Below are positions 1-11,878 of a DNA stretch of 64,000 bases, piece by piece. Position numbers and translations under genes: made by a program. The notes beneath the pieces were generated by a model, which was not told the DNA's origin, searched no databases, and worked only from the letters and a program-made list of their open reading frames with translations. Numbering within the stretch: the stretch's first letter is position 1; every line of letters starts with the position of its first letter. The DNA comes from Lophium mytilinum. Lineage: Eukaryota; Ascomycota; Dothideomycetes; Mytilinidiales; Mytilinidiaceae. The stretch covers positions 1,692,579 through 1,756,578 of the forward strand of contig MU004193.1 of the NCBI GenBank assembly GCA_010093605.1. The letters are read 5' to 3'.

Positions 1-1164
1 GCATCGGTAAGGCAACTTCTCGTGCTCTTGCGAAGCTAGGATGTAGCATCGCCGTGCACTACCATTCAGCGGAAGATGCCGCCAAAGAACTGGTTGCCGA
101 GCTGAAGGGAATGGGGGTTCGATCGGAGTTCTTTCAGGCAGACTTGAGCGTTTATGATGAGGTGAGTGATGTTTGGCAGGGGCCGTAATAAATTTTGATG
201 TCTGATACCTCCATTTTGCATACGTGTTTCCCCATGTTGTCATTGAGCATATTTCTATATCTCAATTGCCTCATTCTATGCCCCAAAACAATCCTCCCAA
301 CCTGTCTCATTGCACTTGCTCAATTCCCCTCCCCGCCCACTCCCCAGCCCCCACGTGTCCCAAAACCCCAGATCCTCATCTTATGCCTATCCCAGGTCCG
401 CAGCCTCCACGCCTCCGTCCTCTCCACAATGGGCGCACCGACCATCCTCTACAACAACGCCGGCTTGACCCTAAAACACGGCATCACCTCCATCGCCGAC
501 ATCTCTATCGAAGAGTTCGAGCACACCTGGCGCGCAAACACCGGTTCTGCGTTCCTCCTCACTCAACTCTGCATCCCGGCCATGGAAGCGGCGGGCTGGG
601 GACGCGTCATCTTTTGCTCCAGTGTGGCGGCGTTTACCGGGGGTGTTGTGGGGCCGCATTACGCGTGAGTGCTACCCTATTCGTATCTTGGGGGTTGGGG
701 GGAGGAGAAGGGAGGGACACGGGGTAGCGGAAGGGACGTAGGATAGGGGAAGGGAAAGGAGATGTGGCGGAAGAGCGAAAAATGGGGACGGTCGGGCTAA
801 TACGGGAACAGGAGTTCCAAATCCTCCCTCCACGGCCTGATCCATTGGCTTGCAGGCGCGTATGCCACAAAAGGCATTACGGTGAATGGGGTTGCGCCGG
901 CGCTGATTCAGGAGACGAAGATGCTGCCGGGTAGTGATGAGGAACTTGCGAAGAGTATGTCCTCTCCTTTCTTTCGCGCTTGGCCATTCTATGCTGTGGT
1001 GTGTTCGAAGTTGAATCTAGTTGAGAGTTGATTGAATTATAGAAATCCCAATCGGACGCCTCGGCACACCAGACGAGATCGCTGAAACTGTTCTTTGGTT
1101 GGTGAGGACGGGGTATGTGACGAATAAGGTTGTTGGGGTTGATGGGGGAATGTTTGCGCAGTAA
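1..1164 (+). CDS. Short-chain dehydrogenase/reductase, FabG-like (5' end cut by window)
   Basis: Exons 1-161, 396-664, 812-954 and 1043-1164; all three GT-AG introns keep the frame. The window opens inside the cofactor loop, at GIGKA (the end of TGxxxGIG). The exons then give the NNAG motif, a catalytic serine region (CSSVAAF) and the active-site motif YASSK, followed by the usual C-terminal GGMFAQ and stop. These are the features of a classical NAD(P)-dependent SDR, closest in style to 3-oxoacyl-ACP reductase/FabG-type enzymes, and probably cytosolic. The substrate cannot be read from sequence. The 5' end, including the start codon, lies outside the window. It converges with the hydrolase gene downstream. 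Confidence 0.9.
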
Positions 1165-1486
1165 GAGTGATGCGCTTCTGGGTGTAGGATTTCCGAAATA
1201 GTTCAATGGGATTCCCCTTATACATTTTAAATACTGTAGTTGTTGGCGCTGGGAAGTGTTGGGTCGGTGTAAGGATGGCTTCAATGGGTTGAAAATGAGC
1301 GGTGCAAATGGCGACAGACAAGAGTCCAATCCACAGTCGAGGTCAAAGGACATGCAATCTAACCCCAAAATTGAGATGTAGACAGCTAGAAACCGTAGAC
1401 CGAGCGCCAACCCCATGGAACTTGAAGCCTACATATCCGCTAGAACCCTCTCAATCCAATCAACTATCCCACATTCAACCCCTCAC
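1165..1486. other. Intergenic, convergent 3' ends
   Basis: This stretch separates the stop of the SDR from the stop of the minus-strand hydrolase. It should hold both 3' UTRs. I see no coding signal or repeat. Confidence 0.5.
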
Positions 1487-2864
1487 TCACCTTTCCAACA
1501 ACCACCTCATCCCCTCCAGCATATCTCCCCAGAATTGCCGACTCCGCTGCATTGTCGGAAAGTTCGCATGAAACATGTGCCCGTACCCAGCATATAGATC
1601 AAGTTTCGTTTCCACGCCGCTTGCTAGCAGTTCTCGCTCGTAGAGCAGCGTCTCGTCGCGCAGGGGGTCGATGCCGCCGATTTGGATGTAAGCTTTGGCC
1701 ACACCGATATGGCCCGCGGGGTGGTTGAAGGGTTCCCATAGCCAGGAAGTGGGGTCGGGGTTGTAGGCAGCTGGCAGACATTAGATAGGGGTGAACGGAT
1801 TGGTTGGTGAATGGAGTGAGGGGGGATCGGAGTTGAGTGAATAATTGAGTGCACAGGATGTGATCAGCGAGTCGTATGTGAATGGCGGAAGGAGACGAGA
1901 GTCAGAAATCAAGTAATTGGCGAGCAACTAAGTGAACAGTGGGAAGTACTTGAGAAGCGGAAAAGCAGGCGAGAGAGAGGAAGCAGGAAGTATCCATTGG
2001 GATCGGAAAGGGATAACACCACGGTACACACCTAGTATTCCGTCTATCGCGTTCTTCTTCAGCACCGGATCGCTCTCCGCCCCCTCTCTACTCCAATACT
2101 CATCGCGATACTGCTCTGGTACCCCTGTAGGATGCAGCACCGCTGGAGCACATAGGTACTGTCCTGTGACTGGCGGCTCTAGCTTCGCGTCTCTTGCCAT
2201 GTGAGCCATGACTGCGGCGATGTTACCGCCCGCTGATGCGCCTTCGACAATTAGACCGAGGGATAGATTAGCGTTAAAAGATTGCGCGTGGGATATGGCC
2301 CATAGGAGGGCGTCCCACGAGTCCGTTATGGCGGTAGGAAAGGGGTGTTCGGGTGCGAGGCTGGGACACACGTCAATTTTGATGCCTGCGAGTGTTGCCT
2401 TCTGCCACGCTAAAGTCCTCGATAAATGGGAAGAACTTAGCGAAAGACGAGAAAAGGAAAGAATTATACCGGTATTCCACATTAATGCAAACAGCTCCTA
2501 GATCCCTAGTCCACATTCTACAATTCATCTCTTCGTCGGTCAAATCGCCCATGCTCCATCCCCCTTCATGATAGGCCAAGATCAGAGGACTTCCTCCTTC
2601 CCTCTTGTACTTTGGCTCATAAACCCTCACCGCGATTTTACTTCCATCTCTGACAGGCACTTGATGGTCCGTTTCTACAACCTGTTCCGGAATCGGGCCT
2701 GGAATCGGATACAAGTGGCGCAAGGCTTTAAGATGCTCCGCCCGAGAGGCGCGGAAGCTCAGGATGTCGGTGCCAGTGACGCTGATGGGGTTCGCGGCGA
2801 CGGCTGCGGTGCAGGTAGGTGAGATGGTGCCAGATGACTGTATGGCTTCCCTTGAAAGAGGCAT
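1487..2864 (-). CDS. Alpha/beta hydrolase fold-3 (HSL-type) esterase/lipase-like
   Basis: Exons on the minus strand are 2864-2470, 2360-2032 and 1770-1487. Together they are 1008 nt (335 aa), the usual size for this family. The oxyanion-hole motif is HEGGW, in the position of the family HGGGW. The nucleophile elbow is GASAGG. Acid and base are visible in the C-terminal exon as GIDPLRDE and GYGHMFH. The first splice rebuilds EYR|LAPEHPF, a diagnostic stretch of the family, which supports the model. The second intron (1771-2031) is 261 nt, long for this locus. The role is probably hydrolysis of short-chain or small-molecule esters; the substrate is unknown. No signal peptide is evident. Confidence 0.88.
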
Positions 2865-5830
2865 GATGTATCCTGAGAACTTGGTGAGAAACGATAAAAT
2901 CGAGAGAGGTAAAGGTAAGCCGAAAGGGATAAGGGGAGATGAGATAGCTTTATCGTAGAAGAGCCGATGCCGACGTTGATTCTCATAGAAACTGATTAAA
3001 CAATGAGAAAATTAGTCATTACTGGACTTCCTGACACAGGTAGCTGTATATAGACATTAGGCAGATGTAGGACCAATTGAGGTAGTTGCTGATACTTGAA
3101 CTGGCTGCTGACGCTGATGACGTGCGGGGAATGCTGAAGGATGACGGTCGGAACTTGAATGATCTTTGGGAACTGCCGAGCTGCTAATAAAGAGTCGGTT
3201 TAGCGAAATAGATGCGTGAGATCGGTACAACGACGAGTTCATGTTCCATATAGACCATTTTTCGGCTCGTTCATTGCCTTCCAGCTACACTTCGTCCACG
3301 CTCATTCACTTTTGAAAACACGTGATTCTGACCGTAATTCGATCAAAAACATCGACAACGTCACTAAGACCCTAATCTGTAGAATTTATGTTTTCTACAA
3401 TTTGAGAGCTTTTATCAACGAGAAATGTACTCTGGCCTTGTGACATGTACTAAAGCCTGGTTATAAACTGTCATACTTACAAATGCTGCTAGATTAGCTG
3501 TTCTTGCCGCCTTTCTACCCCTTCGCAACGACGTTCGCTATCTGTCATCATCCTTCCTGATCTGTCAATAGAAGTTTGATGAATCGGAGACAAATGATGC
3601 TCTTGTCGTAGAGGAAAAGCCAGTACCCAATATACGAGTGCTCAAAGAAGAGATGAGACTCCAAGTTCGATCAAATGCATCTAGTCTAATAGAAACGCAG
3701 AATTGCCGGCACGGGGTACGTTTTGCCGTTGGCGCAACCACTTGGAATCCGCAAGGAAGCCAATGAAAGCAAAAAGGTCGACTTTCCTCCAATGAGTGGT
3801 TCTCATCTCACCGCTACTCAACATATACACTTGCCCCCCAAGGTATAGGCCACTCGGACAACCGCGATGGCATGCATGGCATCGGGCCTGATGCCGAATG
3901 CAAAAGAAAACGGGGCGAACGTATGCAAGCCCCTCATTTGGAGGGCTCGTGGACCCTGTCGCTTCTCGATTACATGGTTTATCTCGTTCGTGTCTGCAAT
4001 GCCGCGGAGAGAAGGGCTCTTGCGTGAGGTGACGCGACGGACGATGCCGATCTAGTTGTCCGGACAGTGTTGACGCGACGTGTTGGTGATGCTGGCGGCC
4101 CAATAAGGCTGAGGATGGTTGACCGGAGGAACCACGTCGTCGACGTGCTGGTAATCGGGACTCTTTCAGCTGCTTCAGCTGGTACCGGTGTCGTTTCAGA
4201 GCCTCTGTGGTACTATTCAGCCGTTGGAGCTGCGCGGTGTCTTCTGATACAATGCGTGGCTCCTGGTGGATCAGGCGCCAGTGTGATGACTCGACGTCTT
4301 TGTGCAACTGGAATGATAGGAGAAAGCACTTATGACAACAACCATACGTTGACTCGATCTTTCATTCTCGATCTTTCATTATTTCGAAAAGTCTCTGAAT
4401 ACTTCGAGGTCCAGCTCCAATGGCGTGCTGATGAATAGTACTGTACCCTGTCCTGACCAGATTCAGCATCGCAGGGACTATGCCAGTTGCCACAGCACGA
4501 TCCTACAGAGGCACCTCAGCGTGCTACATAGTACGAACGACTCGCGCGGTGGAGTCCGGCACGTTGGGCGCGAATGAAGCCAGCGGACAGTCTCACGTTG
4601 AAGAGGCTTAGGGATGTGGAGTTTGTCGCGTATCGAAGCCGCTTTGGGCGTGCATTTGAGTGAAGCAACCTAACGAAGCCTGAAGAAGTATCACAGGAGC
4701 TTGGGTGCAGCACAACGTGTACAAGAGGTTGCCGATCTTTGAGCATCCAGCTTGCGGATCCGAGGCGCCGTAGTCCTGGCGGCCTAACTAGCCGCGAAGG
4801 CGAGCGGCGACGAGGTGTCGGTGTCCAAGAAATGCGAATAAGCCCGGTGCTTCTAGTGACTTTCGAAATGCAGGGCCATCCATGGCTGCGGGCCTAGCAG
4901 CCCAACGGTGCTCGGAGGGGCAGAGGGGCAAAGCGGCGCCATGGTGAAGTCTTTTGCATACAGTGTGTAAATTCAAGGGGAAGCTGGCGGCGAAGATGAG
5001 GATGGAAGCCCAACGTCGTTATGTAAGTGGGCGAGGAGGATGCTGGAAATAAGGTGAATAGAATGCTCGCGAAAGCGTCCTGGGGTTGTGGGCACAGTGG
5101 GGTCCCTCTGGCTGTCGAGGCCTGTCAAATGGTGGCCTCCATCATCCATCAGCATCGGCGCAGGGTCTAGGGAGAAAGGGCTTGGCAGCAGCCGTGACGT
5201 CTGTCACTCCATGACCACTGGCAGCCCGCCAAAAAGTGGCCGATCCAACCTCGATTCATGTCGGGCACACACGACACCCCTATCCTCCCTCTCTACACCA
5301 GCCAGAAAGCCTCCGAGCACCTCCATATCGTCTCCAGCCCCCCCGTTTTAGGACTCCCGAGTGCTGCGAGCCCGTGTTCCCCCACATCCTCGACTCGCAT
5401 CGTCGCCTGTAGCCTCCCACCTGCATCGCCCGCCCTCCACCGCCGAAGAAGCCTGGGATAATCCTGTTTCGGGTGCATCGTTCACGCTCTCTGCCCGACG
5501 GCGCCCTGCTCTGCTGCGTGCTCGGCCCAGCTGCCGCCTTCGCCGTTTGGGCTGTCGGTATCCTCTGCTCCGCCGGCTAGCTACAACTGAGGCCTTCGCC
5601 GAGTCCCTCTCCCCACCGCAAGGGCAGCCTGGAGCCAGCGCAGACGGATATTGCAGCAGTACGAGGGATCCTCCGGCCAGCTCACCTGGCGCCCGTCTCT
5701 ATCGCCTCTAACCCGGAATGTACGTCGATGTCAGCCATTCTTTCTGTCCGCGCCTCAAAAAACGCATTTCTATCTCGTTTGTTCCTTCGTTTCTGCCTTT
5801 GAAGCCTTTCTCCCTGCTAACATCCTCGCC
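2865..5830. other. Gene-poor 3 kb stretch
   Basis: I find no coding region with recognisable motifs on either strand. A 208-codon minus-strand open frame at 3681-4307 is compositionally odd and has no motif or intron support. The last several hundred bases are pyrimidine-rich and probably contain the promoter and leader of the DUF8035-like gene at 5831. Confidence 0.45.
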
Positions 5831-8800
5831 ATGGACAGTGTTCTCATTCCTTCGGTCAGCTCTGGCAAGCAAGGGCGTAACTACTCGTACAGCTACACCC
5901 CGCCGCACATCCCACGACGTCATTCGGTGGTCGCGGGCACTCCAAGGGCCCCGCCAACTACTGAACCTCCGACTTCTCCCAAAACACCAAAGACACCACG
6001 CCCGCCGCTTACGGCCATCACCACATCTCCCGCTGTTCTGGTCAACGTTCAAACTGCAGCCATGTCGGGACACTACCGTCCTGCCTCGCCTCGACGGCTC
6101 GTGGCTCCTGGACGAGCGTCCACTGGAACTTTCGGCGAACCAACTCACGGCAGCTACGATCCATACTACCCTGCGAGGACGCGAGATCTCGACTCACCGC
6201 GGACCAGTGGCGAGAGGATTGTCGTTCCTGTTACCCACACCTCACATCACTATGCCCCTAGCTCCTCATCCTCCAGATCTTCAACAAAGTACGACCCAGC
6301 AAAGTACGACCCTTACTCGGGACGACCACGACGCAACACCCTCACCGATCCTGAAAGCCGCGCCCCCCGACCCTCCTCGAGTTCCCTGACACCAGCCATG
6401 TCCATCAGGACCCATGGCAACGTCATTCATTCAGAGCAACCACGACCCTCGAGTCCTCTGGCCCGTTCTTGGGACAGCCGCGGAGAGACCTATATTACCC
6501 CGCCAGCCTCTTCTCAACCTCGACGTGAGCACAAGAGAATTTACAGCGTGGATGACAGCCACACCGCGAAGCTCATCGCAGAGCAGCGAGAAATAGTTGA
6601 TCCCCGACGGCGGGATAATGCAAACATCGGATACAAGTCTACTACTACGAGTGGCGGACGAAGCTATCATCACAACAAACCCCTAGTCCGGAGCAGTGAG
6701 CCGGTAGCCCGCAACAGCGAGGTCAACGATGATGCTTTCTCTTACACAGACCCGGCGTCCATGTACCGGGATACGGAGCCTACCTGGAGACGACGCCGTG
6801 GAAGCCAGGAGCGGGCACCTCGGCCAACCAGTCTCATCATGGATAGCACTGCTCCACGGACATCACTACGTGAGCTAGGCCCACCTCCGTCTTCTACTCG
6901 GGCTTTCGACAAGATCAACAGCGGCATTGGAAGGTCTGGAAGCCTAAGAGATCCTGTTCCAGTCGCTTCTCATGATCGATCATCCTCCCACGACCGATCC
7001 GGCGGGTACCGCGAGATCGATCCATACGCTACCCCCGCTCGCTCATCGTCTACTCGATATGCACCTGCAAAGGTACACCAAGACGGCTACGATGGAGTTG
7101 AGGACCGTCGTGAGCGTGGACGCCATCTCGGTGGCGGGAGGTATGAGGATCCAGATGTTGCAACCAGGGGTTTTGGAATTCGGTCTGGTGGCGAACCGTA
7201 CCAGGCACGTGAACCCAGCCTTGATCGCGAACCCATTTGGGACGCTCGAGAGCAGCCTGGCCGAAGGGTTGAAGAATACCCCCCTGGTCCTTATTATGCT
7301 GACGAAGATGTTCGTCGTTCACAGGAGCTCCGTCGTTCTGACGCCCGGCTACCAGATCCACGAATCTCTGATGTTCGGATACCTGATCCGCGAATCTCAG
7401 ATACCCGTATTGCTGACCCACGAGTCCCCGATCCTCGCATCGCCGACCCACGAGTTTCGGACCCACGTCCTGCTGATCCACGTCTCACTGACCCACGTCT
7501 CACTGACCCACGCCTCACTGACCCACGCCTCACTGACCCACGCCTCACTGACCCACGCCTCACTGACCCACGTCTCGCGGACCCACGAATTCCTGACCCT
7601 CGATCTTCTGATTCTCGCATTCCGGACCCTCGGATTACTCGGGAACGTGATGCTATCCCATACCGAGAATCTGAGCGTGAAAAGGACCTCAGCCGTTCCG
7701 ATCGTGACAGAGGTGTAGATCGAGACAGAGAGAGGGAGCGGGAGCGGGATCGGGATCGAGAACGGGACCGAGAACGGGACCGAGAACGGGAGCGCCCACG
7801 GGACCGAGACCGCGACAGGGACCGTGATTCAGACCGCGAGCGAGAACGCGAGAGAGACCGCGAACGAGAGCGACGTAAAGATCGCGATCCCGATCACGAC
7901 CGACGTGATCGAGATGTTGGCCTAGCTTCGGCAGCCGTCGCCGGTGCTGCTGCTACATATGGTGCTGGCGAGGTACTCAAAAATCGTGATCGCGACTCTG
8001 ACCGAGAACGCGAGAGACGCAAGGAACGCGACCGCGACGGCGATCGTGATCGTCGGGACAAAGAACCCGAAGATCGACCTCGAGCTCCGGCCACCGCTCC
8101 GCCCAACTCGGCTCCCTTTGCTGCTCCTGAAGCTGACCGAAAGCCACGAGAGCGGCGGTACGAAGAAGAGGAGGAACGAAGTCGCCATCATCGCCGACAG
8201 TTCTCCTCGGATGAGCGGACCGAAGCAGAGCGCGAACGTCCTCGACATTACGTCGAAAAGGAGCCCGAGACCTTGAAACTAGGAAACCGTGACAAACCAA
8301 CCCTGGAAACCGTTCTAGACCCGGAAGAGGACTATCGCCGTCGCGTGGCTCAAGAACTTGAGCGCAGCAAGAAAACCACACGGGATCGTGACTCCAGCGA
8401 CTCTGATCGCGAGAGGGAACGCCGTCGGAGGAGAGACCGAGATCAAGACCGACCGAGAGATGAGCGTGACCGTGTGCCAACCGAAGATCCCGTTGACTCG
8501 CGTGGACCACCGCCTCCTAAGTCAAGGGAGGTGGACTCCCATCCACGCCAGAACGAACGTTCCAACAGTGTACTTGATACCGGCCTTACTCAAGAGCCTG
8601 ATTCTCTTGCCGTAGCGGATTCCGATGGCCCTACCGACCGCGAAGGCAACCGTGTTCGCATCGTGTCGCCGCCGAAAGAGGATCCTGCACCCATCAAGGG
8701 TATCTTGCGCAAGCCGACAGAGAAGTTCCCATGGCATCCCGATCCAATCCGTGAAGGCGTTGCGCCCCTGAAGACTGGCAAGACCAAGGATATTCCACCA

Positions 8801-9206
8801 GACGCGCGCTGGACGAAGATTGATCGGCGCCTTGTGAACCCGGAGGCTCTTGAAGAGGCGAAAGAGCGATTTGAAGAGCGCCAGGATTGTGTAATTGTTT
8901 TGCGGGTTTTGACGAAAGAGGACATCCAAAAGCTTGCGGATCGTACTAAGCAGATTCGGGAAAAGCGAGAAGGTTAGTTGAGACCACGATTTGACCGTGT
9001 ACAGCATTAAGAGCATGTTTGTTAACTTGATAGCTCATGCAGACTCCGATGAGTATGACCACGACCGCCACGACCGTCATGAGCACGATGATAAAAAGCA
9101 TGGCCATCGCAGCAAGGACGAGGGTAGGAGCAGGCACAAGTACTCCGACGACTCTGAATCCGACGACGAGCCGAGAAAGCCTCGGATGATTGAGGGGCAG
9201 CATTAA
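5831..9206 (+). CDS. Large low-complexity protein with C-terminal DUF8035-like domain
   Basis: Exons 5831-8972 and 9043-9206 give 1101 aa. The start ATG sits in a strong context (CGCCATGG). The first ~450 residues are Ser/Pro/Arg-rich and look disordered. Next comes a run of DPRxx pentapeptides (about 7338-7640), then a long Arg/Asp/Glu repeat (about 7690-8060). Near the C-terminus a folded-looking segment contains GILRKPTEKFPWHP, ARWTKIDRRLVNPEAL and a helix rich in E/R. I recognise this as the DUF8035-type domain of fungal proteins. The last exon adds a His/Asp-rich tail. The RD/RE repeats resemble those of RNA-binding or splicing-associated proteins, but the function is unknown. The frame stays open upstream to about 5651, with no ATG there. 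A possible 5' intron that would remove this ATG is described in the findings. Confidence 0.8.
7475..7579 (+). repeat. 15-bp coding tandem repeat (seven units)
   Basis: Seven consecutive 15-bp units, nearly identical at DNA level, encode repeated DPRLT pentapeptides. The consensus unit is GACCCACGCCTCACT. They lie inside a longer, more diverged DPRxx array (about 7338-7640). Four central units are identical, so copy number may vary between strains. Confidence 0.9.
7690..8060 (+). repeat. Low-complexity Arg/Asp/Glu codon array
   Basis: Irregular repeats of CGN/GAN codons encode alternating RD, RE and ER dipeptides within the DUF8035-like protein. A short Ala/Gly-rich island (around 7918-7975) interrupts the array. 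This is a compositional repeat, not a strict tandem array. Confidence 0.8.
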
Positions 9207-9879
9207 TGGATGTTGGGTAGCTGAATTGAGCGACGAGCGATTGCATGAATATCGAAGCGAGTGCGTTGGATGACTGCGTTTGAGCGAGGAGCGGAGTCAC
9301 TACAAGTGTAGGACAGTACTACTTCGTACAACAGCGAAAATCTTTGTTCTGGAAGTGGATTAGTGGCATGCTTTGAATGTTTGGCGTAGCAATGCCGTTT
9401 CTACTAATGATACTCACGAAATAAATTAGGGATTTACTAGCCGCTTTTCATCTCAACGTCCATCCTTAATTGCACGTCATTCCACGCTCTACCCCCTCAA
9501 CCTGGAGTACCTTGCAGAAGTCTGGGGCCACCTCTTTCGTACGCGCGATGAATACTCCATGATCCCTTTCAAGACTTTGAAAGCTGAGTGCCCATTTTCT
9601 CCAACCAATTCAAAACGCTTGTTGCGCCTCCCCCTCGCCTAGATGGAGCCGTGTCGCATTCCTTCATTACTCCTCTCTACGGTGTCTGTGGTAGGAGGGC
9701 CTTTAAGACAATCAGCCTCCGCTTTAAGCGGTGAACCTGCCGTGACTACGCGTGAGGTATTGGAGAACTGTTAAAATCAATTCGAAATGGTAGACGAAGG
9801 TGTGAGAAGGCTCGCGAAGTTGCTCGTCCGGAAACTATAGCTTCATACTAGTCAAACCCCCTCATTGTACTATTTTGCA
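9207..9879. other. Intergenic, convergent 3' ends
   Basis: This lies between the stop of the DUF8035-like gene and the stop of the minus-strand coiled-coil gene. No coding signal was recognised. It probably contains both 3' UTRs. Confidence 0.45.
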
Positions 9880-11184
9880 CTATTTAGCTCGTTGGAATGG
9901 AACCCATCTAGGAAGAGAAAAGTAATCTCCCTTATATACACCAGCATGAATATCCGCTTCTAGCTTCTTCGCCTCATCCGTGTTCTTGAGCGTTCTTTCG
10001 AGCTTTGCACCGATTTCTTTGTTCTTCCGCAACATCTCCAAGAACTCATCTGGACGAGTTTGATCAATCACCAACTCGCTCTGCCTCATATGAAAATGAT
10101 GGAGTCCCTGGGATACTTTCTCCAGCCGCCTCGTGACCTCGCCGACGTGTCTCTGGCACGGGCCGACGAAAGTCCTGACCCTAATCAACTCTTCCTCGAT
10201 ACTCCGGATGTGCTGCTCTCTCTGGGCGAGGCCCTCCACACCCAGCCTGGACCAGCTCCCGCTCTTCAAACTTTTCTCGGCGTCCTCCTCGAATTGCCTC
10301 TTAACCCGCGTCTCTTCTCTGCTAACGATCTCCTGGATCTGCTTCAGAGAGCTTTCCATATCCCGCAACTGCGAGCGCATCGACCCCGCCGCCTGATCGG
10401 CCAGTGTGCCTAAATCTTTCGTCGACTTCCCAACAATGCCCCGCAGCGTCTCCGCACTCGACTTCCCTCCTCCTGCTTCCAATTCGCTCGACATCCGAGT
10501 ATACAGAAACGTGTTCTCGTCCAGCACGTTCCGAAGCACCTGCGGCAACTTGGCTTCAAACTTCCCCAACGCCGCACCCACCGCTTTCGCGTCCTTTATA
10601 AATTTGTTGAAGAGGCCGACCGCTTCCTGCCTGAAAGGCGCGGCGGAGGAGTGCTGCACGAGGCCGCGTACGGCGTCGACGTCGGTTCTTGTGTACGCGA
10701 TGGCGTGGCTCATGGAGCGCGTGGCGTCGAGAACGCGCTCATGTAGGGCGTGAGGAGTTAAGCGCACGCTGTGGGGGATGTAGCCGCCGAATCTCTCGCG
10801 GGCGGGGACGGGAGCGAGGAGGAGGGCGCGGGTGAGGTTGCTTGCGGCGGCTATGCCGATGAGAGTGATGCCCGCTGTGAGTAAGACAGTGAGGTAGCGG
10901 AGGAGGCGGGTGGGGAGGGTGGCTGTGGTTGTTTTGGCTTCCGAATGGCTCCTGGCTTTATGTGGGAGGTTCTTGCAAGTACTGGTTTCGCTGGAGGATG
11001 TAGATGACTGCGAGTCTGAATAATAAAGCTCGTTCGTTGGCGAAGAACGGGTTTCCTGATCTCTGTCATGGAACCTCCTCCTTGTCGTGTTGTGCGTAGT
11101 GCTGCTGTTGGCGTCGGGCGCGGAGCTCCAGCGGTAGTCGTTCCAGGTCGCTGGGTCTTTTACACGAGATCGCTTTGAGGGCAT
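9880..11184 (-). CDS. Membrane-anchored coiled-coil protein, function unknown
   Basis: One exon, 434 aa, starting at the first in-frame ATG (11184); upstream in-frame codons include no ATG. The N-terminal ~95 residues are Ser/Thr-rich and polar. One hydrophobic segment follows, beginning around LLRYLTVLLTAGITLIGIAA, and is a plausible single transmembrane helix. The rest is mainly charged helix: RDMESSLKQIQEIVS, EEDAEKSLKS and a C-terminal KNKEIGAKLERTLKN stretch are coiled-coil-like. I do not recognise a named domain. The layout (disordered head, one membrane span, long helical tail) suggests a scaffold or tether in an internal membrane, but that is inference. Confidence 0.75.
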   Translation of the reverse strand: MPSKRSRVKDPATWNDYRWSSAPDANSSTTHNTTRRRFHDRDQETRSSPTNELYYSDSQSSTSSSETSTCKNLPHKARSHSEAKTTTATLPTRLLRYLTVLLTAGITLIGIAAASNLTRALLLAPVPARERFGGYIPHSVRLTPHALHERVLDATRSMSHAIAYTRTDVDAVRGLVQHSSAAPFRQEAVGLFNKFIKDAKAVGAALGKFEAKLPQVLRNVLDENTFLYTRMSSELEAGGGKSSAETLRGIVGKSTKDLGTLADQAAGSMRSQLRDMESSLKQIQEIVSREETRVKRQFEEDAEKSLKSGSWSRLGVEGLAQREQHIRSIEEELIRVRTFVGPCQRHVGEVTRRLEKVSQGLHHFHMRQSELVIDQTRPDEFLEMLRKNKEIGAKLERTLKNTDEAKKLEADIHAGVYKGDYFSLPRWVPFQRAK

Positions 11185-11878
11185 GGCGGGAGTAATTGGT
11201 TGGAGCAATAAGCAAGGGCCAGGCAAGGGGGGTCGAGTAGTAATGTTGACCGTGTTAATTTGGAGTGTTGGTATCCTGTAGACTAGTCGCCGATCTAAAT
11301 CCGACGAGTATAAAGATAGCCATCCGCGAACCCGTATGCGTAAAGCGGTTGGTGTTCTGGCCGTGGGAAGTCTTTGTCTTTGATCGATCTAGTCTTCCAC
11401 GGCACAAGACACACAAGGGAGATCGAGTCCGAAGAGCGTCGAGCGCCTTGCGAGATCCGAACAACAAAGAAAGGTATAACGAGACTGCATCTTGCAACTG
11501 TTTGGAAACTTCCGTGAGAACGAAAATACTGTGAAGGGGTAGCCTGCTGCACTTCAGCTGTTTGTTAGTTGCGGGCTCGATTGCATACTGCACCAGACTT
11601 CGAGTATGGGCGAGTCGGACGCGAGGTCCGCTCCGGCGGCACATTCAAATGCTATACAGAACGCGGACGAGGCATGTAATTGTGCGAGTGAGAGCACATG
11701 AGTCCTAGTTGTGTGTGTGAACACCCATAGTATTAGATATCACAGAAGTAATTGCTAGATCAAGGAAGTTAGGCGTTTCTAAGCGTCCAGGGAACTTGGA
11801 AGTAGTTGATTATGAGGGTTCTCAGGCGCCAAGCGACCAAGTAAAAGGATTCTCTAAGCAGCGCCAAAGAAAAGCGTT
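11185..11878. other. Intergenic
   Basis: Upstream of the coiled-coil gene and downstream of the finger-protein gene, both on the minus strand. No gene or repeat was recognised. It should hold the promoter of the coiled-coil gene. Confidence 0.4.

Noticed and set aside
3681-4307. 208-codon minus-strand open frame
   Set aside because: Unusual composition, no motif, no intron signals, and no support from neighbours. More likely a chance opening in a gene-poor stretch.
7294-7620. Antisense frame with regular RGSxR repeats
   Set aside because: It is the reverse strand of the DPRLT repeat in the DUF8035-like gene. The periodicity is inherited from that coding repeat.
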